DNA of 26,439 nucleotides from CALZJC01 sp041574955. GTDB taxonomy: Bacteria; Acidobacteriota; Thermoanaerobaculia; Multivoradales; JAHEKO01. Made by a program: the position numbers and the translations under genes. The DNA lies in contig JBFGNS010000046.1 in the NCBI GenBank assembly GCA_041574955.1, positions 1 through 26,439 of the forward strand, written 5' to 3'. Below are positions 14,830-24,989 of the stretch, one piece after another; within the stretch, counting starts at the first letter, position 1; every line of letters begins with the position of its first letter. The notes under the pieces were generated by a model. That model did no database searches and was not told the origin of the DNA. It saw only the letters and a list, made by a program, of their open reading frames with translations.

Positions 14830-16381
14830 CGACGAGCCGCGCGCCCGGGGCTGCCGGGTAGACGCCCAGCAGGTCGCCGTCCCATCGCAGCTCGACGATG
14901 CCGGGACCGCTGCCGGTCAACCCGACGACCAGCCGGTGCCGCGGTTCGGGCAGGTACAGCTCGCGGCTGAACAGTCTGGGCGCCGGGGTCTGCCAGTCGG
15001 CGAAGCTCACCGAGCCGCCGGCCAGCCGCTCGAGCGCCAGGCGGGCGTCGGAGAGCAGCCGCCGATCGCCCGCTGCTTCGCCGACTCCGAGCGCCGCCAG
15101 CCAGTAGCCGGCACCGGCCGGCCGCGAGCTGCGCAGTGCCTGGAGGGCCAGATCCGGCCGGCGCGGCAGCAGGGCGCGTGCCTTGAGCACGAAGTAGGCG
15201 TCCCAGCCGGGTGTCCCCGGAACCGCCTCGCGGCGCTCGATCCCGTCGGCGGCGTCCAGCCGCTCCGCCACCACCGCAGCCGCCGCCTGCCTGGCGGCCT
15301 CCGGTGGCTCGACGAGTCGGGCCAGCCGACCGATCGCCGGCGCCTCCACCGGGCACGACCGCAGCCGGCACACTTCCAGCACCCAGTCCAGCCAGCGGCC
15401 CAGAGACTCCCGGTCCCACGTCTCGAGCGGACCGCCGGGCAGTTCGCGCAGGACCCTCGTAAGGTACGGAAGGTGCCCCGGCGAAGGCGAGCTGCGGGCG
15501 ACCGCCTGCAGGTAGTGCCGCCGTGCCATGCGGCTGTCTCCGCCTCGCCGCCGCCGGCTCCCCTCGTCGAGCAGCTGCCGGATGAAGGCCTCGTTGGACT
15601 GGTGCCATCGGCCGCGGACGTAGGCGACTCGCTCCCAGTCCTCGTTGGCGCCGAACACTCGCTGCAGCCGATCCCAGGCCCAGTGCTCGTCAGGCACGAC
15701 CGACAGCGCGCTGGAGAACGAGGGCGCAAGGCGAAGCCAGACCTCGATCAGACGGTCGAAGGTGGCCGGATCGCGCAGCGCCGCGGCCAGCAGCTCGCGC
15801 GCCTGCTCCCGCCTATCCTCCCCCAGCCGCGACCAGTTGCCGAGGTAGGCCGACGCCAGGAACCGTGCCGGCTCCGGCTGCGCCGGGGCCAGCTCGCGGG
15901 CGGCGCGCAGCGGCTGCTCCCAGGCCTCGGCCTCGACCATCAGCCGCCGGTCATCGCTACGGCTCCGTTCGAGGTAGGTGGCGGCGCCGACGACCATCCA
16001 GGCGGTCCACGAGGCCGGGCGGCGGGCGGCGGCCTCGGCGGCCAGTTGGCGGGCGCTCGCCAGCCGCGCGACACCGCCTTCGGCGGCCGCCCGGCGCTCG
16101 GCCTCGGGCAATTCGAGCAGCCAGCTCCGGTCCAGCTCTGAGGCCAGGATCAGCCGGGCTGCGAGCAGCTTGGCACGCTCACGGTCGATCTGGCGTCGCA
16201 GCTCGGCGGCGGCGGCGGGCTGGCGCTCGACCAGGCCGTAGCTGGCCAGCAGTTGGTAGAGTCGCCGCTGCTCGCGGGACCAGGCCCGATGATCGAGGAC
16301 GCTCAGCACCGCCAGCCCCAGCGCCAGGGCGGCGATGGCGGCCCGTCGAACCGTCGGCAGGCTGGGCGGGTGCGGCGGCAT
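14729..16381 (-). CDS. Membrane-anchored helical (TPR-like) protein, unknown function
   Basis: The 550-residue product has one N-terminal membrane helix (RRAAIAALALGLAVLSVLDH, about residues 12-31) and then an almost wholly helical, Arg/Ala/Leu-rich body. Repeat-like units include AWMVVGAATYLERS, PARFLASAYLGNWSRLGEDR and RMARRHYLQAVARSS, typical of degenerate TPR arrays. The last roughly 90 residues look beta-rich (HRLVVGLTGS, GIVELRWDGDLLGVYP, ARLVVNGEFPAGGHRLQL) and may be a small carbohydrate-binding-like sandwich; that is a guess. Similar proteins accompany O-antigen ligase genes in polysaccharide loci. Its ATG is only 11 bases from the divergent VanZ-like start, and its end overlaps the O-antigen ligase gene by 101 bases. 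No known enzyme motif is seen. Confidence 0.78.
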   Translation of the reverse strand: MPPHPPSLPTVRRAAIAALALGLAVLSVLDHRAWSREQRRLYQLLASYGLVERQPAAAAELRRQIDRERAKLLAARLILASELDRSWLLELPEAERRAAAEGGVARLASARQLAAEAAARRPASWTAWMVVGAATYLERSRSDDRRLMVEAEAWEQPLRAARELAPAQPEPARFLASAYLGNWSRLGEDRREQARELLAAALRDPATFDRLIEVWLRLAPSFSSALSVVPDEHWAWDRLQRVFGANEDWERVAYVRGRWHQSNEAFIRQLLDEGSRRRRGGDSRMARRHYLQAVARSSPSPGHLPYLTRVLRELPGGPLETWDRESLGRWLDWVLEVCRLRSCPVEAPAIGRLARLVEPPEAARQAAAAVVAERLDAADGIERREAVPGTPGWDAYFVLKARALLPRRPDLALQALRSSRPAGAGYWLAALGVGEAAGDRRLLSDARLALERLAGGSVSFADWQTPAPRLFSRELYLPEPRHRLVVGLTGSGPGIVELRWDGDLLGVYPAAPGARLVVNGEFPAGGHRLQLAIPTGRFLGPGAARFEAAG

Positions 16382-16392
16382 GCGCGGTCAAG

Positions 16393-16788
16393 ATGGTAGC
16401 CGAGCCGTCCCGCCGCGCGCCGCGCGTCGCCTACCTGCCGGCCGCGCTGTGGTCGGTGCTGCTGGCGGTCCTTCTGCTGGCGCCGGGCTCGCGGCTGCCG
16501 CGTGCACCATCGCTCGCCTTGCTGGACAAGGTCGCTCATGCCGCGCTGTTTGCGGTCGAGACGGTGCTCGTGGCGAGGGCCGCCACGGCTGCCGGCGCGG
16601 CGCGGCCGCTGCTGGCGGCGGCCGCCGTCGCGGGCGTCTACGCGCTGGTGCTGGAGCTCGCCCAGAACTGGGTTCCGGGGCGCGTGCTCGAGGCCGGCGA
16701 CGTGGTCGCGGGCCTGGCCGGGGTGGCGCTGGCGGCGGTGGTGCTGGCCGCCCGCGAGCGGCGGGCGAGGGGAGGCGGCGGTGGCTGA
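16393..16788 (+). CDS. VanZ-like small membrane protein
   Basis: The 131-residue protein has about four hydrophobic helices. VanZ features are visible: DKVAHAALFAVE (the DKxxHxxxF element) after the first helix, and ELAQNWVPGRVLEAGDVVAGLAGVAL, where the R...E..D....G pattern before the last helix is typical. The function of VanZ proteins outside teicoplanin resistance is not established; they often sit in exopolysaccharide or exosortase loci. Only one ATG fits, 11 bases from the divergent gene start, and no convincing ribosome site is seen. Its end overlaps the start of the PqqD-like gene by 8 bases, indicating coupled translation. Confidence 0.82.
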   Translation: MVAEPSRRAPRVAYLPAALWSVLLAVLLLAPGSRLPRAPSLALLDKVAHAALFAVETVLVARAATAAGAARPLLAAAAVAGVYALVLELAQNWVPGRVLEAGDVVAGLAGVALAAVVLAARERRARGGGGG

Positions 16789-17056
16789 GAGCCGCCGCGG
16801 CTACGCCGTCCCGGAGCGCGTGCTGTTCCGCAAGCTGGACGACGAGATCGTCCTGCTCGACCTGGACTCGGGCGAGTACTTCAGTTTGAACGACACCGGC
16901 GCGCGGGTGTGGGAGCTGGTGGGCGAGGGCCTGGCGGCGGAGGAGATCGCCGACCGCTTGGCCCGCGAGTTCGCGGTCACCCCCGAGGTGGCCATCGAGC
17001 ACGTCCGCGACCTGTGCACCGAGCTGCTCGCCGCCGGCCTCCTCGAACAGCGGTGA
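16781..17056 (+). CDS. PqqD-family protein (RiPP recognition element fold)
   Basis: The 91-residue product matches the PqqD fold. An N-terminal beta segment (VLFRKLDDEIVLLDLDSGEYFSLNDTG) is followed by a winged helix (ARVWELVGEGLAAEEIADRL, then a VTPEVAIEHVRDLCTELLAAGLL helix). The GEYFSLNDTGARVWEL element is highly characteristic. Known PqqD proteins bind a precursor peptide and present it to a modifying enzyme such as a radical SAM protein. No such enzyme or obvious precursor peptide is in the window, so this is an orphan by context. GTG 16781 is chosen as start because GGGGAGG lies about six bases upstream and inclusion gives the full fold. The final codons run into a palindrome. Confidence 0.9.
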   Translation: MAESRRGYAVPERVLFRKLDDEIVLLDLDSGEYFSLNDTGARVWELVGEGLAAEEIADRLAREFAVTPEVAIEHVRDLCTELLAAGLLEQR

Positions 17057-17099
17057 CAGGATACAAATCACCTTCCTGAGCATAAGTATCCTGTCACCG
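17051..17099. repeat. REP-like palindrome: 14-base perfect inverted repeat with 21-base loop
   Basis: CGGTGACAGGATAC at 17051-17064 is exactly complementary to GTATCCTGTCACCG at 17086-17099. The left arm includes the PqqD-like gene stop codon. The element is noticeably richer in A and T than its surroundings. No T-run follows the right arm, so it is not a classical terminator, although a transcript hairpin here would be strong. The 'AAGTATCCTGTCACC' style resembles palindromes associated with REP-type tyrosine transposases as I remember them, which I could not check. Confidence 0.75.
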
Positions 17100-17120
17100 G
17101 TGTCGGGTGGCAACCGGCTA

Positions 17121-17159
17121 TATAATCGGGCGTTCCGAGCGGGCGCATCGGCGCGCCCG
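17121..17159 (+). promoter_or_regulatory. Probable metF promoter (-10) and leader hairpin
   Basis: A perfect TATAAT at 17121-17126, extended by TA upstream, stands out in GC-rich sequence and lies 44 bases before the metF ATG. No good -35 element is seen at 16-18 bases. The predicted leader contains a 7-base-pair hairpin, CGGGCGC (17140-17146) with GCGCCCG (17153-17159). There is no Shine-Dalgarno sequence before metF, and I saw no SAM-riboswitch core here. Confidence 0.5.
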
Positions 17160-17170
17160 GACCCACCGCC

Positions 17171-18151
17171 ATGAAGGTCATCGAACACCTCGAGCGCGCC
17201 AGCTCGCCGCCGATCAGCTTCGAGATCATCCCGCCGCTGAGGGGCGGCAACCTGCCCGGTCTGCTCACGCTGATCGAGGACCTGTCGCGCCACCGGCCGC
17301 CGTTCATCGACATCACCAGCCACGCGGCCGAGGTGGTCTACGAGGAGACGCCGCGCGGCATCGTGCAGAAGATCAAGCGCAAGCGGCCCGGAACGCTCGG
17401 CGTCTGCGCCCTGATCCAGAACAAGTACGGCATCGACGCGGTGCCGCACGTACTGTGCCACGGCTTCACCCGCGAGGAGACCGAGGACTTCCTGATCGAG
17501 CTGCAGTACCTGGGCATCGACAACGTGCTCGCCATCCGCGGCGACGATAGCGGCTACCGCAAGCCGCTCAAGCCCGGCCGCAGCATCAACGAGTACGCCG
17601 AGGACCTGGTGCGCCAGATCGCGGCCATGAACCGCGGCCAGTACCTCGAGGAGGAGCTGCTCGACGCCCAGCCGTCGGACTTCTGCATCGGCGTCGCCGG
17701 CTACCCCGAGAAGCACTTCGAGGCCCCCAACGTCGAGACCGACGTGCGCTACACCAAGGCCAAGGTGGACGCCGGCGGCGAGTACATCGTCACCCAGATG
17801 TTCTTCGACAACCGCCACTACTTCGACTTCGTCGAGCGCTGCCGCGAGGCGGGCATCACGGTGCCGATCATCCCGGGGCTCAAGATCCTCACCTCCAAGA
17901 AGCAGCTGCGCACCATCCCGCGCAACTTCTACTGCGAGATCCCCAGCCGGCTGGCCGACGAGGTGGAGGCGGCCGAGGGCCGCAAGGCGGTGGTCGAGGT
18001 GGGTGTCGAGTGGGCCTGCCGGCAGTCCGCCGAGCTACTCGAGGGCGGCGCGCCGTCGCTCCACTTCTACGTCATGCAGAGCGCCACGGCGGTGTCGAAG
18101 GTGATGCGCCGGCTGGCCAGGCGCAAGCTGGTGGCGCAGCCGGCCGACTGA
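17171..18151 (+). CDS. metF: Methylenetetrahydrofolate reductase
   Basis: The 326-residue enzyme reduces 5,10-methylene-THF to 5-methyl-THF, the methyl donor for MetH. Family features of the FAD-binding TIM barrel are present. SFEIIPP near residue 16 carries the catalytic Glu18. DITSHAAE, the HVLCHGFTREE strand and LGIDNVLAIRGDD follow, then CIGVAGYPEKHFEAP, KVDAGGEYIVTQMFFDN, and PIIPGLKILTS near residue 237. Length matches bacterial MetF. ATG 17171 is the only start giving the usual N-terminus. It is transcribed alone on the plus strand and converges with the PIG-L gene after a 13-base gap. metH lies 2.7 kb further on. Confidence 0.96.
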   Translation: MKVIEHLERASSPPISFEIIPPLRGGNLPGLLTLIEDLSRHRPPFIDITSHAAEVVYEETPRGIVQKIKRKRPGTLGVCALIQNKYGIDAVPHVLCHGFTREETEDFLIELQYLGIDNVLAIRGDDSGYRKPLKPGRSINEYAEDLVRQIAAMNRGQYLEEELLDAQPSDFCIGVAGYPEKHFEAPNVETDVRYTKAKVDAGGEYIVTQMFFDNRHYFDFVERCREAGITVPIIPGLKILTSKKQLRTIPRNFYCEIPSRLADEVEAAEGRKAVVEVGVEWACRQSAELLEGGAPSLHFYVMQSATAVSKVMRRLARRKLVAQPAD

Positions 18152-18164
18152 CCGGCCACCGCCG

Positions 18165-18875
18165 CTAGCGCAGCAGCCGTACGGTCACGAACGCCTCCGC
18201 CGCGGCCATGCCCATCTGGCTGCCGCGCCAGCGCGCCAGCGCCTCGAGCGCCTCGAGCGAGCGCGCGTCGGGCGCCGGCCGGAGCTGGCTCTCGTAGCAG
18301 GCGGCGGCGCGCAGCTTGAGCTCGAGCTCGGCGGAGATGTCGACCCAGCAGGTCGGCAGGAACCCCGGCTCGACGTAGGGCGCGTTCCAGTGGGTCTCCG
18401 AGACGGTCTCGTAGCAGTGCACCTCGCGCACCCGCCGCCCGTGCTCAGCGGACGGCCGCCAGGCGACCGACAGCGAGTGGAAGATCTCGCGGTGGTCCTT
18501 GTGCAGGTCGAACGGGAACGGCACGTACAGCACGTCGGGCGCCACCTCGCGCACCAGCCGGTCGGTGACCTGGTTGAGCCGCCAGGGCGGCTCCTCGGCC
18601 ACCCGCGCCGCCGGCACCTCCTCGAACACCAGCTCTTCGACTCCCAGCACGTCCATCGCCCGGCGCGCCTCGGCGCGCACCGTCTGCCAGCTCTCGGGCC
18701 CCCACAGCGGGTGGGGATCCGGGCCGTGGCCGGTGAGGACCGCTACCGTCACCCGCTGCCCCGCGGCGGCCAGCCGCGCCAGCGTGCCGCCCATGCCGAG
18801 CGTCTCGTCGTCGGCGTGGGGCGCGATCACCAGCACCCTGCCGCCGGGCTCCTGCGACCGTTCGCGGCCACTCAT
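18165..18875 (-). CDS. PIG-L/LmbE family zinc-dependent N-deacetylase
   Basis: The 236-residue product begins with a short tail and then VLVIAPHADDETLGMGG; His20, Asp22 and Asp23 fit the zinc and catalytic positions, and the third ligand motif is HKDH at 125-128. Family members remove N-acetyl groups from GlcNAc-linked lipids, thiols, antibiotics or glycans. The ATG is in an ATGA overlap with the carbamoyltransferase stop, so the two are one transcription unit and probably act on the same product. There is no signal peptide, so it acts in the cytoplasm, likely on a nucleotide- or lipid-linked sugar or a secondary metabolite. The substrate is not determinable from sequence. Confidence 0.92.
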   Translation of the reverse strand: MSGRERSQEPGGRVLVIAPHADDETLGMGGTLARLAAAGQRVTVAVLTGHGPDPHPLWGPESWQTVRAEARRAMDVLGVEELVFEEVPAARVAEEPPWRLNQVTDRLVREVAPDVLYVPFPFDLHKDHREIFHSLSVAWRPSAEHGRRVREVHCYETVSETHWNAPYVEPGFLPTCWVDISAELELKLRAAACYESQLRPAPDARSLEALEALARWRGSQMGMAAAEAFVTVRLLR

Positions 18876-20641
18876 CGCAGCACCTCCTCGGGCTCCTCGG
18901 CCACCGGCCGCTCGGGCTTCTCGATCAGGAACGGCCCGATCGCCAGCGCGTCCAGGCCGGTGGACCAGAAGGTCCGGAAAGCGTCGCGCGGGCTGCACAC
19001 GATCGCTTCGCCGCGCACGTTGAACGAGGTGTTCAGCACCACCGGCACGCCGGTGCGCTCGGCGAACGCTTCGAGCAGGCGGTGGTAGAGCGGATGGGAG
19101 TCGCGGTCGACCGTCTGGGCGCGCACCGTGCCGTCGACGTGCACCACCGCCGGCAGCTTCCGGCGCGCCTCCTCGGTGGCCTCGAACGCCAGGATCATGT
19201 ACGGTGCTTCGTCGGCGCCGGCGAGAAAACGGCCCGCCGACTCGACCGTCAGGCTGGGGCAGAACGGCCGCCAGTACTCGCGGAACTTGATCGCGCCGTT
19301 CACCCGGTCGCGGCTCTCGACGGCGCGCGGGTCGGCCAGGATCGAGCGCCCGCCGAGCGCCCTCGGCCCGGCCTCCATCGGCCCCTGGAACCAGCCCACC
19401 ACCCGGCCTGCGGCGAGCAGCTCGGCGGTCTCCCTGCAGACGTCGTCGCACCGCCGGTAGCGGTAGCCGCAGGCGCGGATCTGGTCCTCGATCGCGTCGT
19501 CGTCCCACGACGGGCCGAGGTAGAGGTGGCGGAGCGGCGGTGGCCGCCGGCCGCTCGCCGCCACCTCGCGCTCGAGGCAGGCGCCGATGCCGAGCCCGCT
19601 GTCGCCGGGCACCGGCAACGGCCAGACCCGGCGGAACAGCCCGCTCCTCGCCAGCCGGCTGTTCATCTTGACGTTGAGCCCGACGCCGCCGCCGATACAC
19701 AGGCTGTCGAGCCCGGTCTGCTCGCGAAAGTGGCCGGCCAGACGCAGCACGTGCTCCTCCAGCGCCCGCTGGGTCTCGAAAGCCAGCTGCTCGTGCACCG
19801 TCTCGATCGGTGCGCCGCCGAGCCGCGGCGGCACGCCCAGCAGCTCCACCAGCTCGTCGGTGAACCGTCGCGACCAGGTGTGGTCGCCGTGGTGGATGTA
19901 GCGCGGCTCGAGCTCGTAGTCGAAGCCGTTGGGCCCGGCGTGCAGCACCCGCTCGAGCTTGCGGCGCAGCTCGGGGTGACCGCTGCCGTAGGCGGCCAGC
20001 CCCATCACCTTGTACTCGCCGTCGTAGGCGCGGAACCCCAGGTGCTCGGTGAGGGCGGCGTAGAACCAGCCCAGCGAGTGGGGGATCTCGATCCGCCACA
20101 GCCGCTCTAGCTCGCTGCCGTGGCCGTGCCACACGGTGGTGCAGTCGCTGTCGCCCGAGCCGTCGATGGTCAGCACCAGCGCCTCGTCGACCGGCGACAG
20201 GTAGAAGGCGGCGGCGGCGTGGGTGCGGTGGTGGGGGGTGAACTCGAGCGGCGGCACCGCCTCGGGCGCCACGCCGAACCAGCGCACCAGCTCGTCCTGG
20301 AGCCGGCGGCGCAGCCGGTCGGGCCGGAACCACGACAGCACGCCCTGCTGCCAGGCTCGTGTGCCGGCGTCCGGCGGGTAGCGCCGGTTGACGCCATCGA
20401 AGAACTCGCCCATGCCGCCGTCGGCGTAGCGCGGCGCGTCCCAGCCGTAGACGAAGGCGTCGACGTCGGCCAGCTCGACGTCGCCGAGCTCGAGGCAGGC
20501 GGCGATCGAGCGGATCGGGAACACCTCGGGGGCGTGCTTGTAGCGGATCAGCCGCTCCTCCTCGACGAACGCCCGCAGCTCGCCGTCGACGACCAGGCAG
20601 GCGGCCGGGTCGTTGCCGTGGAAGTAGCCGACCTGGATCAC
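18872..20641 (-). CDS. NodU/CmcH/HypF-type O-carbamoyltransferase
   Basis: The 589-residue enzyme transfers a carbamoyl group from carbamoyl phosphate to a hydroxyl of a sugar or metabolite via carbamoyl-adenylate. The N-terminal Kae1-like domain has VEEERLIRYKH, HHRTHAAAAF with metal-binding histidines at about 137-141, DGSGD at 160-164, YKVMGLAAYG and GGVGLNVKMNS. The C-terminal carbamoyl-phosphate domain has GRVVGWFQGPMEAGPRALG, RSILADPR, REYWRPFCPS and VLNTSFNVRGE. These match NodU/CmcH and TobZ family proteins. The start is GTG 20641-20639; no ribosome site is obvious. It is divergent from metH and coupled to the PIG-L gene. It probably decorates the nearby polysaccharide or a small molecule; that is inference. 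Confidence 0.94.
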   Translation of the reverse strand: MIQVGYFHGNDPAACLVVDGELRAFVEEERLIRYKHAPEVFPIRSIAACLELGDVELADVDAFVYGWDAPRYADGGMGEFFDGVNRRYPPDAGTRAWQQGVLSWFRPDRLRRRLQDELVRWFGVAPEAVPPLEFTPHHRTHAAAAFYLSPVDEALVLTIDGSGDSDCTTVWHGHGSELERLWRIEIPHSLGWFYAALTEHLGFRAYDGEYKVMGLAAYGSGHPELRRKLERVLHAGPNGFDYELEPRYIHHGDHTWSRRFTDELVELLGVPPRLGGAPIETVHEQLAFETQRALEEHVLRLAGHFREQTGLDSLCIGGGVGLNVKMNSRLARSGLFRRVWPLPVPGDSGLGIGACLEREVAASGRRPPPLRHLYLGPSWDDDAIEDQIRACGYRYRRCDDVCRETAELLAAGRVVGWFQGPMEAGPRALGGRSILADPRAVESRDRVNGAIKFREYWRPFCPSLTVESAGRFLAGADEAPYMILAFEATEEARRKLPAVVHVDGTVRAQTVDRDSHPLYHRLLEAFAERTGVPVVLNTSFNVRGEAIVCSPRDAFRTFWSTGLDALAIGPFLIEKPERPVAEEPEEVLR

Positions 20642-20701
20642 GCCGCGGCAAGTTATCAGAGCGCCGGCCGCGCCGCGGCGGCGGGACGCCCGCGGTCGCG
20701 T

Positions 20702-20730
20702 TTGACGCGCCGCGGCTGCTGGGCTAGGCT
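20702..20730 (+). promoter_or_regulatory. Probable metH promoter
   Basis: TTGACG (20702-20707) and TAGGCT (20725-20730) are separated by exactly 17 bases, just upstream of the riboswitch. The expected transcription start near 20735-20738 falls at the very beginning of the P1 stem, so the first one to four P1 bases might not be transcribed. Confidence 0.6.
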
Positions 20731-20733
20731 TGA

Positions 20734-20824
20734 GGCTGCATCAGGAGCGGTCCGGCACGGCCGGGCTCGGCAACCTGGGACGGACACCCAAGGTGCCATC
20801 TCGCCCACGGGCGAGGATGTGGCC
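20734..20824 (+). ncRNA. SAM-I-clan riboswitch (S-box-like) upstream of metH
   Basis: I folded this by hand onto the SAM-I layout. P1 pairs GGCTGCATC (20734-20742) with GATGTGGCC (20816-20824). P2 pairs GAGC/GCTC (20745-20748, 20765-20768) and CCGG/CCGG (20752-20755, 20761-20764) with a GGT bulge. P3 pairs GGC-A-ACCT (20769-20776) with AGGTGCC (20791-20797), topped by GGG/CCC. P4 pairs CTCGCC (20800-20805) with GGCGAG (20810-20815). The conserved GGCAACC and GGTGCC elements are the known SAM-binding core, and P3 keeps the same bulged A as well-studied SAM-I RNAs. P2 is short, lacks an obvious kink-turn, and P4 abuts P1, so it may be a SAM-I/IV variant. SAM binding should lower metH expression. 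Confidence 0.8.
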
Positions 20825-20862
20825 GACGCGGTAGGCGCGGCAACCAAATGTCCGGCAAGGCC

Positions 20863-20893
20863 AACCCGCTTCGCGATGCTCCGAAGCGGGTTT
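20863..20893 (+). terminator. Terminator-like hairpin forming the metH expression platform
   Basis: AACCCGCTTCG (20863-20873) pairs perfectly with CGAAGCGGGTT (20882-20892) around an 8-base loop, followed by only a short T run (three T counting the stem end, then CG). It ends six bases before the metH ATG. It could stop transcription after SAM binding or block ribosome access, since no free Shine-Dalgarno sequence lies outside it. Confidence 0.65.
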
Positions 20894-20898
20894 CGTCC

Positions 20899-24414
<3,516 letters not shown>

Positions 24415-24445
24415 CCCAGCGCGCCGGCTCGCAGGAGACGTGGCG

Positions 24446-24919
24446 ATGCCGAAGATCACGACCTTCCTGGCCTACCCGAGCGGGGCGGAGGAGGCGGCCC
24501 GTCTCTACGTGTCACTGTTCCCCGACTCGCGGATGGGCGAGATCACCCGCTACGGCGCCGCCGGACCGGGCGAACCCGGGAGCGTCATGACCGTCGCTTT
24601 CGAACTCGCCGGCCGCGACTACGTGGCGCTCAACGGCGGGCCGCACTTCGAGTTCACCGACGCCGTCTCGCTGGCGGTCGAGTGCGACAGTCAGGAGGAG
24701 ATCGACCACTACTGGGAAGGGCTGTCGCGGGGCGGCGAGCAGGGACCGTGCGGCTGGCTGCGCGACCGCTTCGGCCTGTGGTGGCAGGTCAACCCCAGGG
24801 TGCTGGTCGAGAGGCTCGCCGACACCGACCCCGAGCGCTCCGCCCGGGTGATGGCGGCGCTGCTCGGCATGAAGAAGATCGTCATCGAAGAGCTCGAGGC
24901 GGCTTACGAGGGTCGATGA
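24446..24919 (+). CDS. VOC-superfamily protein (PhnB/3-demethylubiquinone-methyltransferase-like)
   Basis: The 157-residue product has the paired beta-alpha-beta-beta-beta modules of the vicinal-oxygen-chelate fold. It shows the family pattern ITTFLAYPSGAEEAARLYVSLFPDS, VMTVAFELAGRDYVALNGGPHFEF, and GPCGWLRDRFGLWWQVNPRVL. This set is typical of the PF06983-type group, whose historical name '3-demethylubiquinone-9 3-methyltransferase' is misleading, since most members have no proven activity. AGGAG eight bases before ATG 24446 decides this start over GTG 24440. It follows metH by 31 bases and could be co-transcribed, but no functional link to methionine synthesis is evident. Confidence 0.9.
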   Translation: MPKITTFLAYPSGAEEAARLYVSLFPDSRMGEITRYGAAGPGEPGSVMTVAFELAGRDYVALNGGPHFEFTDAVSLAVECDSQEEIDHYWEGLSRGGEQGPCGWLRDRFGLWWQVNPRVLVERLADTDPERSARVMAALLGMKKIVIEELEAAYEGR

Positions 24920-24939
24920 AGGGCAGAGCCCGCTCGACT

Positions 24940-24965
24940 GCCGGCCGGCTCGCGCGCGGGCCGGC
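24940..24965 (+). other. GC hairpin between the VOC and SecD-head genes
   Basis: GCCGGCC (24940-24946) pairs with GGCCGGC (24959-24965) over a 12-base loop in the 70-base gap. No T-run follows, so it is at best a weak or factor-assisted terminator, and such pairings are common by chance at this GC content. Confidence 0.25.
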
Positions 24966-24989
24966 GAAGCGGTCTAGGATGGGCCGACC

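Noticed and set aside
17051..17099. Classical intrinsic terminator after the PqqD-like gene
   Set aside because: The stem is strong, but the loop is 21 bases and there is no T-run after it; a REP-type element fits better.
20848..20898. Alternative metH start at ATG 20848
   Set aside because: It would place the terminator hairpin inside the coding sequence and add an atypical N-terminal tail; ATG 20899 fits the family better.
20734..20898. Cobalamin or SAH riboswitch as the metH leader
   Set aside because: No B12-box-like sequence was seen and the SAH-riboswitch core does not fit, whereas the P1-P4 layout and GGCAACC/GGTGCC pair match the SAM-I clan.
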